Shown piece after piece: positions 51,303-59,453 of a stretch of 64,000 nucleotides of DNA; the stretch's first letter is position 1; each line of letters begins with the position of its first letter. The stretch covers positions 36,547 to 100,546 of the forward strand of contig CAYSAU010000012.1 of the NCBI GenBank assembly GCA_964429135.1, written 5' to 3'. This DNA is from CAZSDU01 sp964429135 (GTDB taxonomy: Bacteria > Bacteroidota > Bacteroidia > Bacteroidales > FEN-979). The notes beneath the pieces were generated by a model. The model made no database searches. It was not told where the DNA came from and saw only the letters and a program-made list of their open reading frames with translations. The position numbers and the translations under genes were made by a program.

Positions 51303-52718
51303 TTGAAAGATCATTTAACACATCCGGTATTCAGTTTGATTTCTAAAGTCAGTGAAGAAATCGGGATGCGGGCATTTGTGATTGGCGGTTTTGTGCGTGA
51401 TCTGTTTTTGAAACGCGATAATAAGCAGGACATTGATATTCTGGTACTGGGAAGCGGCATTGATTTTGCACATGAAGTGGCCAGGAAAATAGGGGGAGAA
51501 ACTTCAGTAAAATACTACCAGAATTTCGGTACCGCTATGCTATCCTTTCATGGTTACAAAATTGAGTTTGTTGGAGCACGAAAGGAATCTTATCGCCGGA
51601 ATTCCCGTAAACCTCTGGTCGAAAACGGAACCCTGGAAGATGATCAGAACCGCCGAGATTTTACCATCAATGCCATGGCGATAGACCTGAGTCCGTCAGG
51701 ATACGGTAATTTGCTGGATCCATTCAATGGAATGAATGATTTAGCTCAGAAAATCATCCGGACACCTTTGAACCCCCTGATCACCTTCTCTGATGATCCC
51801 CTGCGGATGATGCGTGCTATACGCTTTGCCACGCAGCTGAAATTCAGTATTCTGCCGGAATGTTATCAGGCTATTTGTGAAAATGCAGAAAGGATCAGTA
51901 TTGTCTCCCCTGAACGCATTATTGATGAACTCAACCTGATAATTCAGTCCGCTCTTCCATCCAGGGGATTTATCATGCTTGACGAAACTGGACTGCTTCA
52001 ACTCATCTTTCCTGAGATTATCGCACTGAAAGGATCGGAAGTCATCGATGGGAAAGGACATAAAGATAATTTTTATCACACACTGGCAGTGCTGGATAAT
52101 GTCGCAGCCCATAGTGAAAACCTTTGGCTCCGTTGGGCCGCCTTGTTACATGACATTGCCAAACCCCAGACAAAAAAATTCATTCAGGGGACAGGATGGA
52201 CATTCTATACCCATGAATTCAAGGGGTACAAAATGGTTCCCGGGATATTTAAAAAACTTAAACTCCCTTTGAATGATAAAATGAAGTACGTAGCCAAGAT
52301 GGTATTGCTTCATTTACGCCCTATTGTACTTGCCGAAGATGTTGTCACAGATGCGGCTGTCAGACGGCTTCTTTTTGAAGCTGGCGATGAAATCGATGAT
52401 CTGATGTTGCTTTGTGAAGCAGATATCACTTCGAAAAACCAAAGTAAAGTAAAGCGATTTCTGGAGAACTTTGAAATCGTCCGCCAGAAACTCAAGGAAA
52501 TTGAAGAGAAGGACCGGCTGAGGAATTGGCAGCCTCCGGTTTCCGGTGAATTAATCATGGAGGCTTTTGGAATTCCGCCTTCAAAAGAGGTGGGAATTAT
52601 AAAAGAGACCATTAAAGAGGCTATACTGGAAGGAGAAATCCCCAACGAATATGAAGCTGCCTACGAACGAATGTTGCTGGAAGGGAAAAAACTTGGATTG
52701 AAAACAAAGCATTCATAA
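51303..52718 (+). CDS. cca: CCA tRNA nucleotidyltransferase (class II, with HD domain)
   Basis: Adds or repairs the CCA end of tRNAs, needed where tRNA genes lack an encoded CCA. The 471-residue protein has the head domain with FVIGGFVRDLFL and catalytic DIDIL, the RRDFTINAMA motif and the EDDQNRRDF region, the neck/body, and an HD domain with ALLHDIAKPQ (phosphatase-like). The TTG start (MKDHLTHPVFSLISK) is retained because this N-terminus resembles that of other Bacteroidota members and the next ATG (51366) would remove the first helix. Confidence 0.93.
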   Translation: MKDHLTHPVFSLISKVSEEIGMRAFVIGGFVRDLFLKRDNKQDIDILVLGSGIDFAHEVARKIGGETSVKYYQNFGTAMLSFHGYKIEFVGARKESYRRNSRKPLVENGTLEDDQNRRDFTINAMAIDLSPSGYGNLLDPFNGMNDLAQKIIRTPLNPLITFSDDPLRMMRAIRFATQLKFSILPECYQAICENAERISIVSPERIIDELNLIIQSALPSRGFIMLDETGLLQLIFPEIIALKGSEVIDGKGHKDNFYHTLAVLDNVAAHSENLWLRWAALLHDIAKPQTKKFIQGTGWTFYTHEFKGYKMVPGIFKKLKLPLNDKMKYVAKMVLLHLRPIVLAEDVVTDAAVRRLLFEAGDEIDDLMLLCEADITSKNQSKVKRFLENFEIVRQKLKEIEEKDRLRNWQPPVSGELIMEAFGIPPSKEVGIIKETIKEAILEGEIPNEYEAAYERMLLEGKKLGLKTKHS

Positions 52719-52724
52719 TTTTTT

Positions 52725-52732
52725 TAATTTTG
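52725..52732 (+). promoter_or_regulatory. -7 promoter element for the pRiA4b-like gene and miaA
   Basis: TAATTTTG (TAnnTTTG), 23 bp before the ATG at 52756, just after the cca stop. Confidence 0.5.
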
Positions 52733-52755
52733 ATTTCATAAAAAGATATAGAAGT

Positions 52756-53526
52756 ATGTTGGTTTACCGTTTTCGGATGACCTCGGAAGAGCATGAGGGT
52801 TTCCTTAGGGAGATAGATATCCTCCCGGGTCAGACTTTCCTTGATTTTCATTCCATTATTATTGAAACAGCTGATTTATTGCATTGCCAGCGCGCTTCTT
52901 TTTTTATAACGGATAAAATATTTAAAAAGCATCAGGAAATCACCCTGAAAACGGAGAAGCGCCAGGTCAGGAAATATAACGATGACCTGGACCAGATTGT
53001 CAGTGTTCCTGTGACCCTTCCTGTAATGAAATCTTCAAAGCTGAAAAACTATATTGAAGATCCACACCAAAGAATGATCTATGAATTTCATGGCAAGGAA
53101 TTTATTCTTTTTCATTTGGAATTATTCAAAATTGTCCAATCAGAAGGAATATATAGTTACCCCCGATGCCATAAACAGTCAGGTGATTTGCCCAAAAGGC
53201 CGGAAATTCAGTCTGTTGCCCTGAATGAAATCCCGGTTAAAAAAAATATCACCCAGAAAATTCCCCTTACAATACCTGAAGTTTTGAGACCCCCTGATCC
53301 TATTCAGGAAGATGAAGTTGAAATTGCAGCCATTGAAAACGAGCTGGAAGAAATTCAGGAAGAAGAGGCGCCAATCTTTGATTCTCAGGAAATCTTTTTG
53401 GAACACGAGATGGATCAGTCTGCTTTTAATGAAGAAGGAGAAATGAAACAGATCGAGGATTATGAAGATTTGGACAATCTGGAAAGACAATTTTCCGGTT
53501 TTGACCCCTCCTCCGATGATCTCTGA
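52756..53526 (+). CDS. pRiA4b ORF-3-like (IS1096 TnpR-passenger-like) protein with acidic tail
   Basis: A 256-residue cytoplasmic protein. The first about 135 residues match the small pRiA4b ORF-3-like fold (VYRFRMTSEEHEGFLREIDILPG, FLDFHSIIIETADLL). The rest is a low-complexity acidic tail (EDEVEIAAIENELEEIQEEEAP and similar) about 100 residues long. The family name derives from a plasmid protein and does not imply mobility here. In Bacteroidota it is often next to miaA, as here. Function unknown. Confidence 0.75.
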   Translation: MLVYRFRMTSEEHEGFLREIDILPGQTFLDFHSIIIETADLLHCQRASFFITDKIFKKHQEITLKTEKRQVRKYNDDLDQIVSVPVTLPVMKSSKLKNYIEDPHQRMIYEFHGKEFILFHLELFKIVQSEGIYSYPRCHKQSGDLPKRPEIQSVALNEIPVKKNITQKIPLTIPEVLRPPDPIQEDEVEIAAIENELEEIQEEEAPIFDSQEIFLEHEMDQSAFNEEGEMKQIEDYEDLDNLERQFSGFDPSSDDL

Positions 53527-54424
53527 TCTGCCGGTTTTAATTGTATTGTCAGGTCCTACGGCTGTGGGTAAAACATCCCTGGCCATAAAACTCGCCCAAT
53601 CCCTTTCAGCAGAAATTATCTCTGCTGATTCCCGTCAGTTTTTCAGGGAAATGAGCATTGGAACCGCTTGCCCGTCGCCCATACAATTGGCTGCCGTACC
53701 CCATCATTTCGTCCATCACCTTTCCATTCATGAACATTACAACATCGGATTGTACGAAAAGGATGTATTGGCCAAGCTGGATGAGCTTTTCCTGAAATCA
53801 CGCTTTGCCCTCATGGTTGGCGGCTCCGGATTGTACATCCGTGCTGTTTGCCATGGAATTGACCTGATTCCGGAAAAGAATGCGGCAATACGCTGCGAGC
53901 TGCAACGACAGTTGAAAGAAGAAGGGATTTCTATATTCAGGGAGAGACTTAAAAAACTGGATCCGGAATATTACGATCAGGTTGATCTCAATAATCCAGT
54001 TCGCTTGATCCGTGCGCTCGAAGTTTGTATCACTACTGGCTCCACATTTTCTTCAATCAGGAAGAATAAACCTGCTGAACGAAAATTCAGAACGATCATG
54101 ATTGGACTGGATTTGCCCAGAAAGGAATTATACCATAAGATAAACCTCCGAACGGATGAAATGATCAACCTGGGTCTGGTGGATGAAGCCCGCCAACTAT
54201 ACCCGTTCCGCCATCTCAATGCGCTAAATACGGTGGGGTATCGGGAACTATTTCTTTTTTTTGAAGGAAAAATTACTTTGGAGTCTGCCATTGAAAAGAT
54301 CAAACAGAATACCCGTCATTTTGCCAAGCGTCAGATGACCTGGCTGAGAAAAGAACCTGAGATCAACTGGTTTTCACCTCAGCAGGAAGCGGATATTCTC
54401 AAATATATTAGAAGTAAGGTATGA
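53516..54424 (+). CDS. miaA: tRNA dimethylallyltransferase
   Basis: Transfers a dimethylallyl group to A37 of tRNAs reading UNN codons. The 302-residue product begins MISDLPVLIVLSGPTAVGKTSLA with the P-loop, then ISADSRQFFREMSIGTA, and VGGSGLYIRA; the tail RHFAKRQMTWLRKE is conserved. The chosen ATG overlaps the end of the preceding gene by 11 bp. Convergent with the BadF-type kinase (4-bp gap). Confidence 0.95.
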   Translation: MISDLPVLIVLSGPTAVGKTSLAIKLAQSLSAEIISADSRQFFREMSIGTACPSPIQLAAVPHHFVHHLSIHEHYNIGLYEKDVLAKLDELFLKSRFALMVGGSGLYIRAVCHGIDLIPEKNAAIRCELQRQLKEEGISIFRERLKKLDPEYYDQVDLNNPVRLIRALEVCITTGSTFSSIRKNKPAERKFRTIMIGLDLPRKELYHKINLRTDEMINLGLVDEARQLYPFRHLNALNTVGYRELFLFFEGKITLESAIEKIKQNTRHFAKRQMTWLRKEPEINWFSPQQEADILKYIRSKV

Positions 54425-54428
54425 GGAA

Positions 54429-55271
54429 TCAGGAATTGTTATGGAAAGTGATTAACCCGTCAATCGGGGATTTGTTGATGATCCCGGTACGAATTCCTTC
54501 CGTTTCAGCGACTTCAAGTAAAATATTTTTAAAGTAATAAGCAATAGAACCCACAAAGCTGATTTTGAGTTCCCTGTAATTATGATACTGCTTTATCTGA
54601 GCATCAAAGAAGGCAAGGAAGGAATTTCTAACCAGTTGATGCACGAAGGGATGTTGCTGAAGTGGTTCAAGAAACTTACTGAAGCCGGCCAGGTACCTGT
54701 TTGGAAAAGGACGGTTATAAACGGAGTTCAGAATGTCTTCTAAGGATGATGGATATGCTTTCACAAAAGCATTGTGTAAGTCTTCGGGAAGTTCTTTTTT
54801 TAAAAATTTACCGAGTAATGTTTTTCCCAGATATGAACCGCCTCCTTCATCTCCGAAAAGATAACCTAAAGAATCAACCTTTGAAAAGCAATGCAGTCCA
54901 TCATAATAGCAGGAATTGCAACCGGTACCTAAGATGGCTGCAATGCCCTCTTCGTGACCAAACAATGATCTAGCGGCTCCGAGAATGTCGTGAGAAATAG
55001 AGATTTCTGCTTTCCGGAAAAATATTGCAAGGGCATCCCCAATCATTGCCTGGTTGTTTTCTGTCGAACAACCTGCACCGTAAAAATGGATTTCCTGTAT
55101 TTGATCGGGAATCAGGGATGGGAGTAATTCAATGGATAATAAGGATACCAGACTGTCAGAAGTATGAAAATACGGATTCAGGCCAGCCGTAATTATCCGG
55201 CTATTAATCTGGCCGTCTTCTGTTATTACCCAGGTGGTTTTAGTAGATCCGCTATCGGCAATCAATTTCAT
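54429..55271 (-). CDS. BadF/BadG/BcrA-family kinase (N-acetylglucosamine kinase-like)
   Basis: A 280-residue ASKHA-fold ATPase. MKLIADSGSTKTTWV is phosphate-1, ILGTGCNSCYYDG and DEGGGSYLGKTLL the sugar-kinase type phosphate-2/adenosine regions. Length and motifs match N-acetylglucosamine (or N-acetylmuramic acid) kinase-like members rather than the benzoyl-CoA activators. It probably recycles amino sugars. It lies 35 bp after the DUF3108 gene on the same strand. Confidence 0.85.
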   Translation of the reverse strand: MKLIADSGSTKTTWVITEDGQINSRIITAGLNPYFHTSDSLVSLLSIELLPSLIPDQIQEIHFYGAGCSTENNQAMIGDALAIFFRKAEISISHDILGAARSLFGHEEGIAAILGTGCNSCYYDGLHCFSKVDSLGYLFGDEGGGSYLGKTLLGKFLKKELPEDLHNAFVKAYPSSLEDILNSVYNRPFPNRYLAGFSKFLEPLQQHPFVHQLVRNSFLAFFDAQIKQYHNYRELKISFVGSIAYYFKNILLEVAETEGIRTGIINKSPIDGLITFHNNS

Positions 55272-55306
55272 TATCCTTTTATTTTAACCTTTTCATTCCA
55301 AATCCC

Positions 55307-56110
55307 TCATTTAATTAATGCTGTCTCCTTGTTTTTCAACCCCTTTGCTTCTTTCAGGTAAGCCTTGACAGTTCCGATAATGATTTTTGCTTCAATATAG
55401 ATGGGCACTTTATTGGCATCATCGGTAACCCAGACCAGCACATCTTCATCCCCCCTGAATATGGTACCTTCCACCATTTTTGCGGCAAATTTCGTGCAAC
55501 GATATTTCTGACCATCCGTGTTCTCAATGATCTCCTTTCCGATTGGACGGATGTAAATATTGTAATAAGCATCATCAATCAGTACCGTAATCTGTTTTTT
55601 AAAATCCTTGCTGAGATTCGGTAAATCCAGGGTTCGGGTATAATAGACGGCAGCGAGCATATCAAAACTACAGGGCAGAATTTTCAGCGTATCCGTTCGT
55701 TGGGGATTATTGTTCGTTTTAGTATTGGAGTAAACCTTATGATTTTGCCTATCATATCTAAGGGTATTCAATAAGGTATACCCTCCTTCATAAATATAAC
55801 GGCGAAAGGCTACTGATTGAAAAGTATCAGGATCCACCCATGAGTCATAATAATCCCTGACTTTAAATAATAGATCATAGGTACTGAACGTTTTTCCGGT
55901 ACTTTTCAGATGCCAGGCAGGCTTGCCAAGAAATATTTCTTTTCCGGCGGAGAAGGTCACCAGGCCGGCATCGACCCAAACGGGTCCCCAGTTGTAGGAA
56001 ACAGTATAGGAAATCTCCTCTCCTTCACCAAAAGCATCATTGCCGGTATAACATTGAGCTTGTATAATTAGCGTGATAGAAATTCCTAAAAGTGTAAGTA
56101 AATATCTCAT
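55307..56110 (-). CDS. DUF3108 exported protein
   Basis: A 267-residue protein with an N-terminal signal peptide (MRYLLTLLGISITLIIQAQC) and a DUF3108 beta-rich domain (about 25-255; GEGEEISYTVSYNWGPVWVDAGLV, FKVRDYYDSWVDP, VWVTDDANKVPIYIEAKI). Likely periplasmic or outer-membrane-facing; function unknown. It is placed 18 bp after the amino acid permease and 35 bp before the BadF-type kinase, so the three are probably co-transcribed. Confidence 0.85.
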   Translation of the reverse strand: MRYLLTLLGISITLIIQAQCYTGNDAFGEGEEISYTVSYNWGPVWVDAGLVTFSAGKEIFLGKPAWHLKSTGKTFSTYDLLFKVRDYYDSWVDPDTFQSVAFRRYIYEGGYTLLNTLRYDRQNHKVYSNTKTNNNPQRTDTLKILPCSFDMLAAVYYTRTLDLPNLSKDFKKQITVLIDDAYYNIYIRPIGKEIIENTDGQKYRCTKFAAKMVEGTIFRGDEDVLVWVTDDANKVPIYIEAKIIIGTVKAYLKEAKGLKNKETALIK

Positions 56111-56128
56111 TTCATTGGTTTCAAATCG

Positions 56129-57574
56129 TCATTGCCGCCCTGCTTGACTTTTATTCCATAAAAAGAATACGGGTATGCCCAGAATAACGATAATAAAACC
56201 CGGCCAGGTATAAATCGGTTTAAAAATTAATAGTATCATCATGATCAGGGAAGCCAGGAAAATATAAATTGCAGGGATGAAGGGATATCCAAAGGCTTTG
56301 TAGGGCCTTTCCAATTCAGGTTTATTTTTTCTCAGAACAAATATCCCGGAAATGGTCAAAACATAAAAGATCAACACGGCAAAGACAACATAATCCAGCA
56401 ATTGACCATAGGTTCCTGAAAGACATAATAAACTGGCCCAGATGGCCTGAACGAAGAGTCCATAGGCCGGAACTCCCTTGGAATTTAATTGCCCTGCTTT
56501 TTTAAAGAACAAATTGTCATGGGCCATGGAATAGTAAATTCGTGCACCGGATAATATAAGCCCATTGTTACACCCGAAGGTGGATATAACGATGAAGATA
56601 GCCATAATGATGGCAGCATAATTCCCGAAAAGACCTGAAATGGCTGCAGTTCCGAGTCGGTCGTTCAGGGCATATTGCATGCCTCTGGCCGTGAAATCTT
56701 CTCCCGTTGGCTCTCCCCTGAGCGGAAGCACGCTAAGGTAAACCACGTTGGCCAGTATATATAGTACGGTGACAAGAATGGTTCCGAATGCCAGACTTAA
56801 AGGAATGTTTCTTTTGGGATTTATCACTTCACCGCCAGTAAAAGTGATATTGTTCCAGGCATCTGAGGAAAACAAGGTTCCGACCATGGCCATGCCCAAT
56901 GCCGCAATTAAAGAGAAACCTGAAATGGGGATGTCCAGTCCACCCGGACCTTCCTGCATGGGTTGCCAGAAAATCTTTTCATTGATATGGATGGCTCCGG
57001 AATTGGTTGCAAAACCAAGCCCGATAATGATGAATCCCAGTAACAGTAAAACTTTTCCCGTGGTAAAGGCATTCTGAACACGCTTCCCTTCCTGAATTCC
57101 CCTGGAGTTGATCCAAGTGAGGATAGCAATGGAGGCGATGGCAACAATCTGTACAGGGCCGAATTTGAAAAAACCGGCTTTAAACCAGATCACATCCTCC
57201 GATACCCAGGGTAGGAGCACTCCGAAAAATTTGGCAAAAGCCATACCCACTGCGGCAATGGTACCGGTTTGTATGACCAGGAACATGGTCCAGCCGAATA
57301 GGAAGCCGATGAGCGGGTTGTAGGCTTCCTTTAGAAAAACGTACTGTCCTCCTGCTTTCGGAAACATGGCTGCCAGTTCTCCATAGCTTAAGGCGGCACA
57401 TATAGTCAGGAAGCCGGCAAGAAGCCAGGCAATCATCAGCCACCCCGGGGAGCCCAATTGACGGGAAACATCAGCACTGACAATGAAAATTCCAGAACCG
57501 ATCATAGACCCGGCAACAATGGCCGTGGAATCGAATAAATTCAAACTTTTTTTAAAGGTTTGTTCACTATTCAT
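56129..57574 (-). CDS. APC-family amino acid permease
   Basis: A 481-residue integral membrane transporter with about 12 TM helices. The N-terminus contains FDSTAIVAGSMIGSGIFI (TM1 substrate-binding GSG motif), followed by AALSYGELAAMFPKAGGQYVFLKEAY, hallmark of APC/LAT transporters; the C-terminal ELERPYKAFGYPFIPAIYI is also typical. Substrate, amino acid or oligoamine, not determined. First gene of the minus-strand group with DUF3108 and the kinase, divergent from tetR. Confidence 0.92.
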   Translation of the reverse strand: MNSEQTFKKSLNLFDSTAIVAGSMIGSGIFIVSADVSRQLGSPGWLMIAWLLAGFLTICAALSYGELAAMFPKAGGQYVFLKEAYNPLIGFLFGWTMFLVIQTGTIAAVGMAFAKFFGVLLPWVSEDVIWFKAGFFKFGPVQIVAIASIAILTWINSRGIQEGKRVQNAFTTGKVLLLLGFIIIGLGFATNSGAIHINEKIFWQPMQEGPGGLDIPISGFSLIAALGMAMVGTLFSSDAWNNITFTGGEVINPKRNIPLSLAFGTILVTVLYILANVVYLSVLPLRGEPTGEDFTARGMQYALNDRLGTAAISGLFGNYAAIIMAIFIVISTFGCNNGLILSGARIYYSMAHDNLFFKKAGQLNSKGVPAYGLFVQAIWASLLCLSGTYGQLLDYVVFAVLIFYVLTISGIFVLRKNKPELERPYKAFGYPFIPAIYIFLASLIMMILLIFKPIYTWPGFIIVILGIPVFFLWNKSQAGRQ

Positions 57575-57729
57575 GAAACTCAGATTACAGATTACAAATC
57601 GCCTGTCGCTTATCGTTTATCGTTTTCCGACCTTGCAAGTTAAAAATATTTTTTAATCCAATTCTGATGGTGGGTTTATTGTTTAAATTGAAAATACGGA
57701 AAATTTATTATTTGTATTTAAAAAAGTAC

Positions 57730-57737
57730 TAATTTTG
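57730..57737 (+). promoter_or_regulatory. -7 promoter element for tetR
   Basis: TAATTTTG (TAnnTTTG), immediately followed by the operator at 57738-57760, so a bound repressor would cover the transcription start. Confidence 0.55.
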
Positions 57738-57760
57738 CATACCGATCGTTCAGTATCTTA
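57738..57760 (+). promoter_or_regulatory. TetR-type operator, copy 1
   Basis: Contains ATACCGATCGTTCAGTAT (57740-57757), an imperfect palindrome with 7 of 9 base pairs. It sits between the -7 element and the tetR ATG. A near-identical 23-bp block (21/23) occurs at 58368-58390 before the efflux genes. Confidence 0.65.
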
Positions 57761-58351
57761 ATGATGAAAGACACAAGAGAATTTATCATCGACGAAGCTT
57801 ACAAATTGTTTCTAAACCACAGCTATGAGGCTGTTTCTATCAGTCTGATCAGTGAAGCCATTGGCTTGACGAAGGGAGCACTTTACCATCATTTCAAGAA
57901 TAAGGAGGAGTTGTATCGCGCGGTGATCGACAAGCATTTTCCCATTACCGGCCTCACCGTTGATGTGAATAATATCAGCATGGAAGAATATACCATGCTA
58001 TGCATCGATCATACCCATAAAATACTCAAAGCTATTTTCGGGAGTGTGGAAACATTCATCCCGGTCAATTATCTTTCACTGATTGTCGATTGTTTCAGGC
58101 ATTATGAAGGATTTGCAGAAAATAAAGCCATGGTCATTGATAAATCAGTTAAAGATGTGGAGGCCATTCTGAGAAATGCAATTGTAAAAGGGGAAATTCG
58201 CAGCGATATCAATGTTGAAGTCGTAGCCCTTCAGTATTTTTCACTCACTATAGGGTTGGCTGGTGACCTTATCCGGACCAGTTCCGTGGGGTCGGCTATA
58301 AAATTGATGAAAGACCAGCTTAACCAGTTGTACTATCTGCTGAAAAATTAA
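57761..58351 (+). CDS. TetR-family transcriptional repressor
   Basis: A 196-residue repressor. The N-terminal HTH (about 9-55) has YEAVSISLISEAIGLTKGALYHHFKNKEELY, typical of TetR/AcrR proteins. The C-terminal ligand-binding part (about 60-190) has no recognisable class signature. Two in-frame ATGs lie at 57761 and 57764. The gene lies directly upstream of the efflux genes and is flanked by the two operator copies, so it most probably represses itself and the pump, released by a pump substrate. Confidence 0.92.
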   Translation: MMKDTREFIIDEAYKLFLNHSYEAVSISLISEAIGLTKGALYHHFKNKEELYRAVIDKHFPITGLTVDVNNISMEEYTMLCIDHTHKILKAIFGSVETFIPVNYLSLIVDCFRHYEGFAENKAMVIDKSVKDVEAILRNAIVKGEIRSDINVEVVALQYFSLTIGLAGDLIRTSSVGSAIKLMKDQLNQLYYLLKN

Positions 58352-58367
58352 TTTTTTTATAACAAAA

Positions 58368-58390
58368 CATACCAATCGTTCAGTATTTTA
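58368..58390 (+). promoter_or_regulatory. TetR-type operator, copy 2
   Basis: ATACCAATCGTTCAGTAT (58370-58387), differing from copy 1 at two positions in the 23-bp block. It lies 30 bp before the ATG of the membrane fusion protein gene, in the gap after tetR. A clear -7 element is not seen next to it. Confidence 0.6.
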
Positions 58391-58420
58391 AGTAAAAATT
58401 AGCAATAAAATCACAGCAAT

Positions 58421-59452
58421 ATGAAAAGGATAATCATTCCCGCCATGGCACTAAGTTTGCTTGTTGCATGTAGTGTTAAAGAAAACAAAGACAGACTTTC
58501 CGAAATGAAGCCCATTCCGGTGACAACAGTCATCGTAAAAAGTGAAGGGGTTGTGAACGCTTTGCGTTACAGCGGAACCGTTGAGGCTTACCAGAGTATC
58601 CCACTTAATTTTCAGACAACAGGAACAGTACAGGATGTCCTGGTGAATGCGGGGGATGTTGTACATAAAGGACAGTTATTGGCCACTATCAACCAAACTG
58701 ATGCAAAGAGCATGTACGAGATCACGCTTTCACAGTACCAGCAGGCTAAAGATGCCTATGATAGACTGAAGTCGGTTCACCATCAGGGAAGCCTTCCTGA
58801 AATCAAATGGGTGGAAATGGAGTCTAAACTTGAACAGGCTCAGTCTTCACTCAACCTGGCAAAAAATAATCTTGACAAATGTAATCTGTACGCTACGGTA
58901 AATGGGTTAGTCGGCAGACGCAACATTGAGCCGGGAATGTCTTCTCTCTCCATTACTTCTGCCCCCCTTGAACTGGTGGATATCAGACAGGTTTATGTCA
59001 AAATTTCTGTTCCTGAGAACGAAGTGGCTAAAATTATCAAGGGAATGAACGCAATTTTCACCATCTCTGCATTGAATGGCATGGAATTCAATGGAAAAGT
59101 AGCCATCATCAGCCCGGTCGCCGACCGGTTCTCCCGTACCTATGAAGCGAAGATACTTGTACCCAACCCCGGTATGACCATAAAACCAGGTATGGTTTGC
59201 GATGTGAAGATTGCAGCGAACATGGAAAAAGAAATGATCCTTATTCCTAATCAAAGCGTGACGAAGGACAGCGAAAACCATGCCTTTGTATACCTGGTCG
59301 ATAAAGATTCAAAAAGGGCAAAGAAACAGCTCATTCAAACCGGGAATTACCAGTATAATGGCTTGGAGGTGATTTCAGGGCTTAAACCGGGACAGATCAT
59401 TGTGAACGGGGGTAAGGAAAAATTGTCGGACAACAGTTTAATCATCTGGTAA
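58421..59452 (+). CDS. RND efflux membrane fusion (periplasmic adaptor) lipoprotein
   Basis: The periplasmic adaptor of a tripartite efflux pump, 343 residues. Lipoprotein signal with lipobox LVAC (C17), barrel-sandwich/lipoyl half (LNFQTTGTVQDVLVNAGDVVHKGQLLATI), a coiled-coil hairpin (about 95-140), beta-barrel and membrane-proximal domain (about 180-343). It lies 1 bp before the RND/TolC gene and after the second operator, so it is the first gene of the pump transcript. Confidence 0.93.
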   Translation: MKRIIIPAMALSLLVACSVKENKDRLSEMKPIPVTTVIVKSEGVVNALRYSGTVEAYQSIPLNFQTTGTVQDVLVNAGDVVHKGQLLATINQTDAKSMYEITLSQYQQAKDAYDRLKSVHHQGSLPEIKWVEMESKLEQAQSSLNLAKNNLDKCNLYATVNGLVGRRNIEPGMSSLSITSAPLELVDIRQVYVKISVPENEVAKIIKGMNAIFTISALNGMEFNGKVAIISPVADRFSRTYEAKILVPNPGMTIKPGMVCDVKIAANMEKEMILIPNQSVTKDSENHAFVYLVDKDSKRAKKQLIQTGNYQYNGLEVISGLKPGQIIVNGGKEKLSDNSLIIW

Positions 59453-59453
59453 T

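Noticed and set aside
52756..53526. Possible mobile element because of the IS1096/pRiA4b family name
   Set aside because: No transposase, inverted repeats or target duplications; the protein is a chromosomal neighbour of miaA in this phylum.
57575..57640. Short tandem AGATTAC and TATCGTT words upstream of the permease as a regulator site
   Set aside because: Only two or three imperfect copies, no relation to a promoter element; judged low-complexity intergenic sequence.
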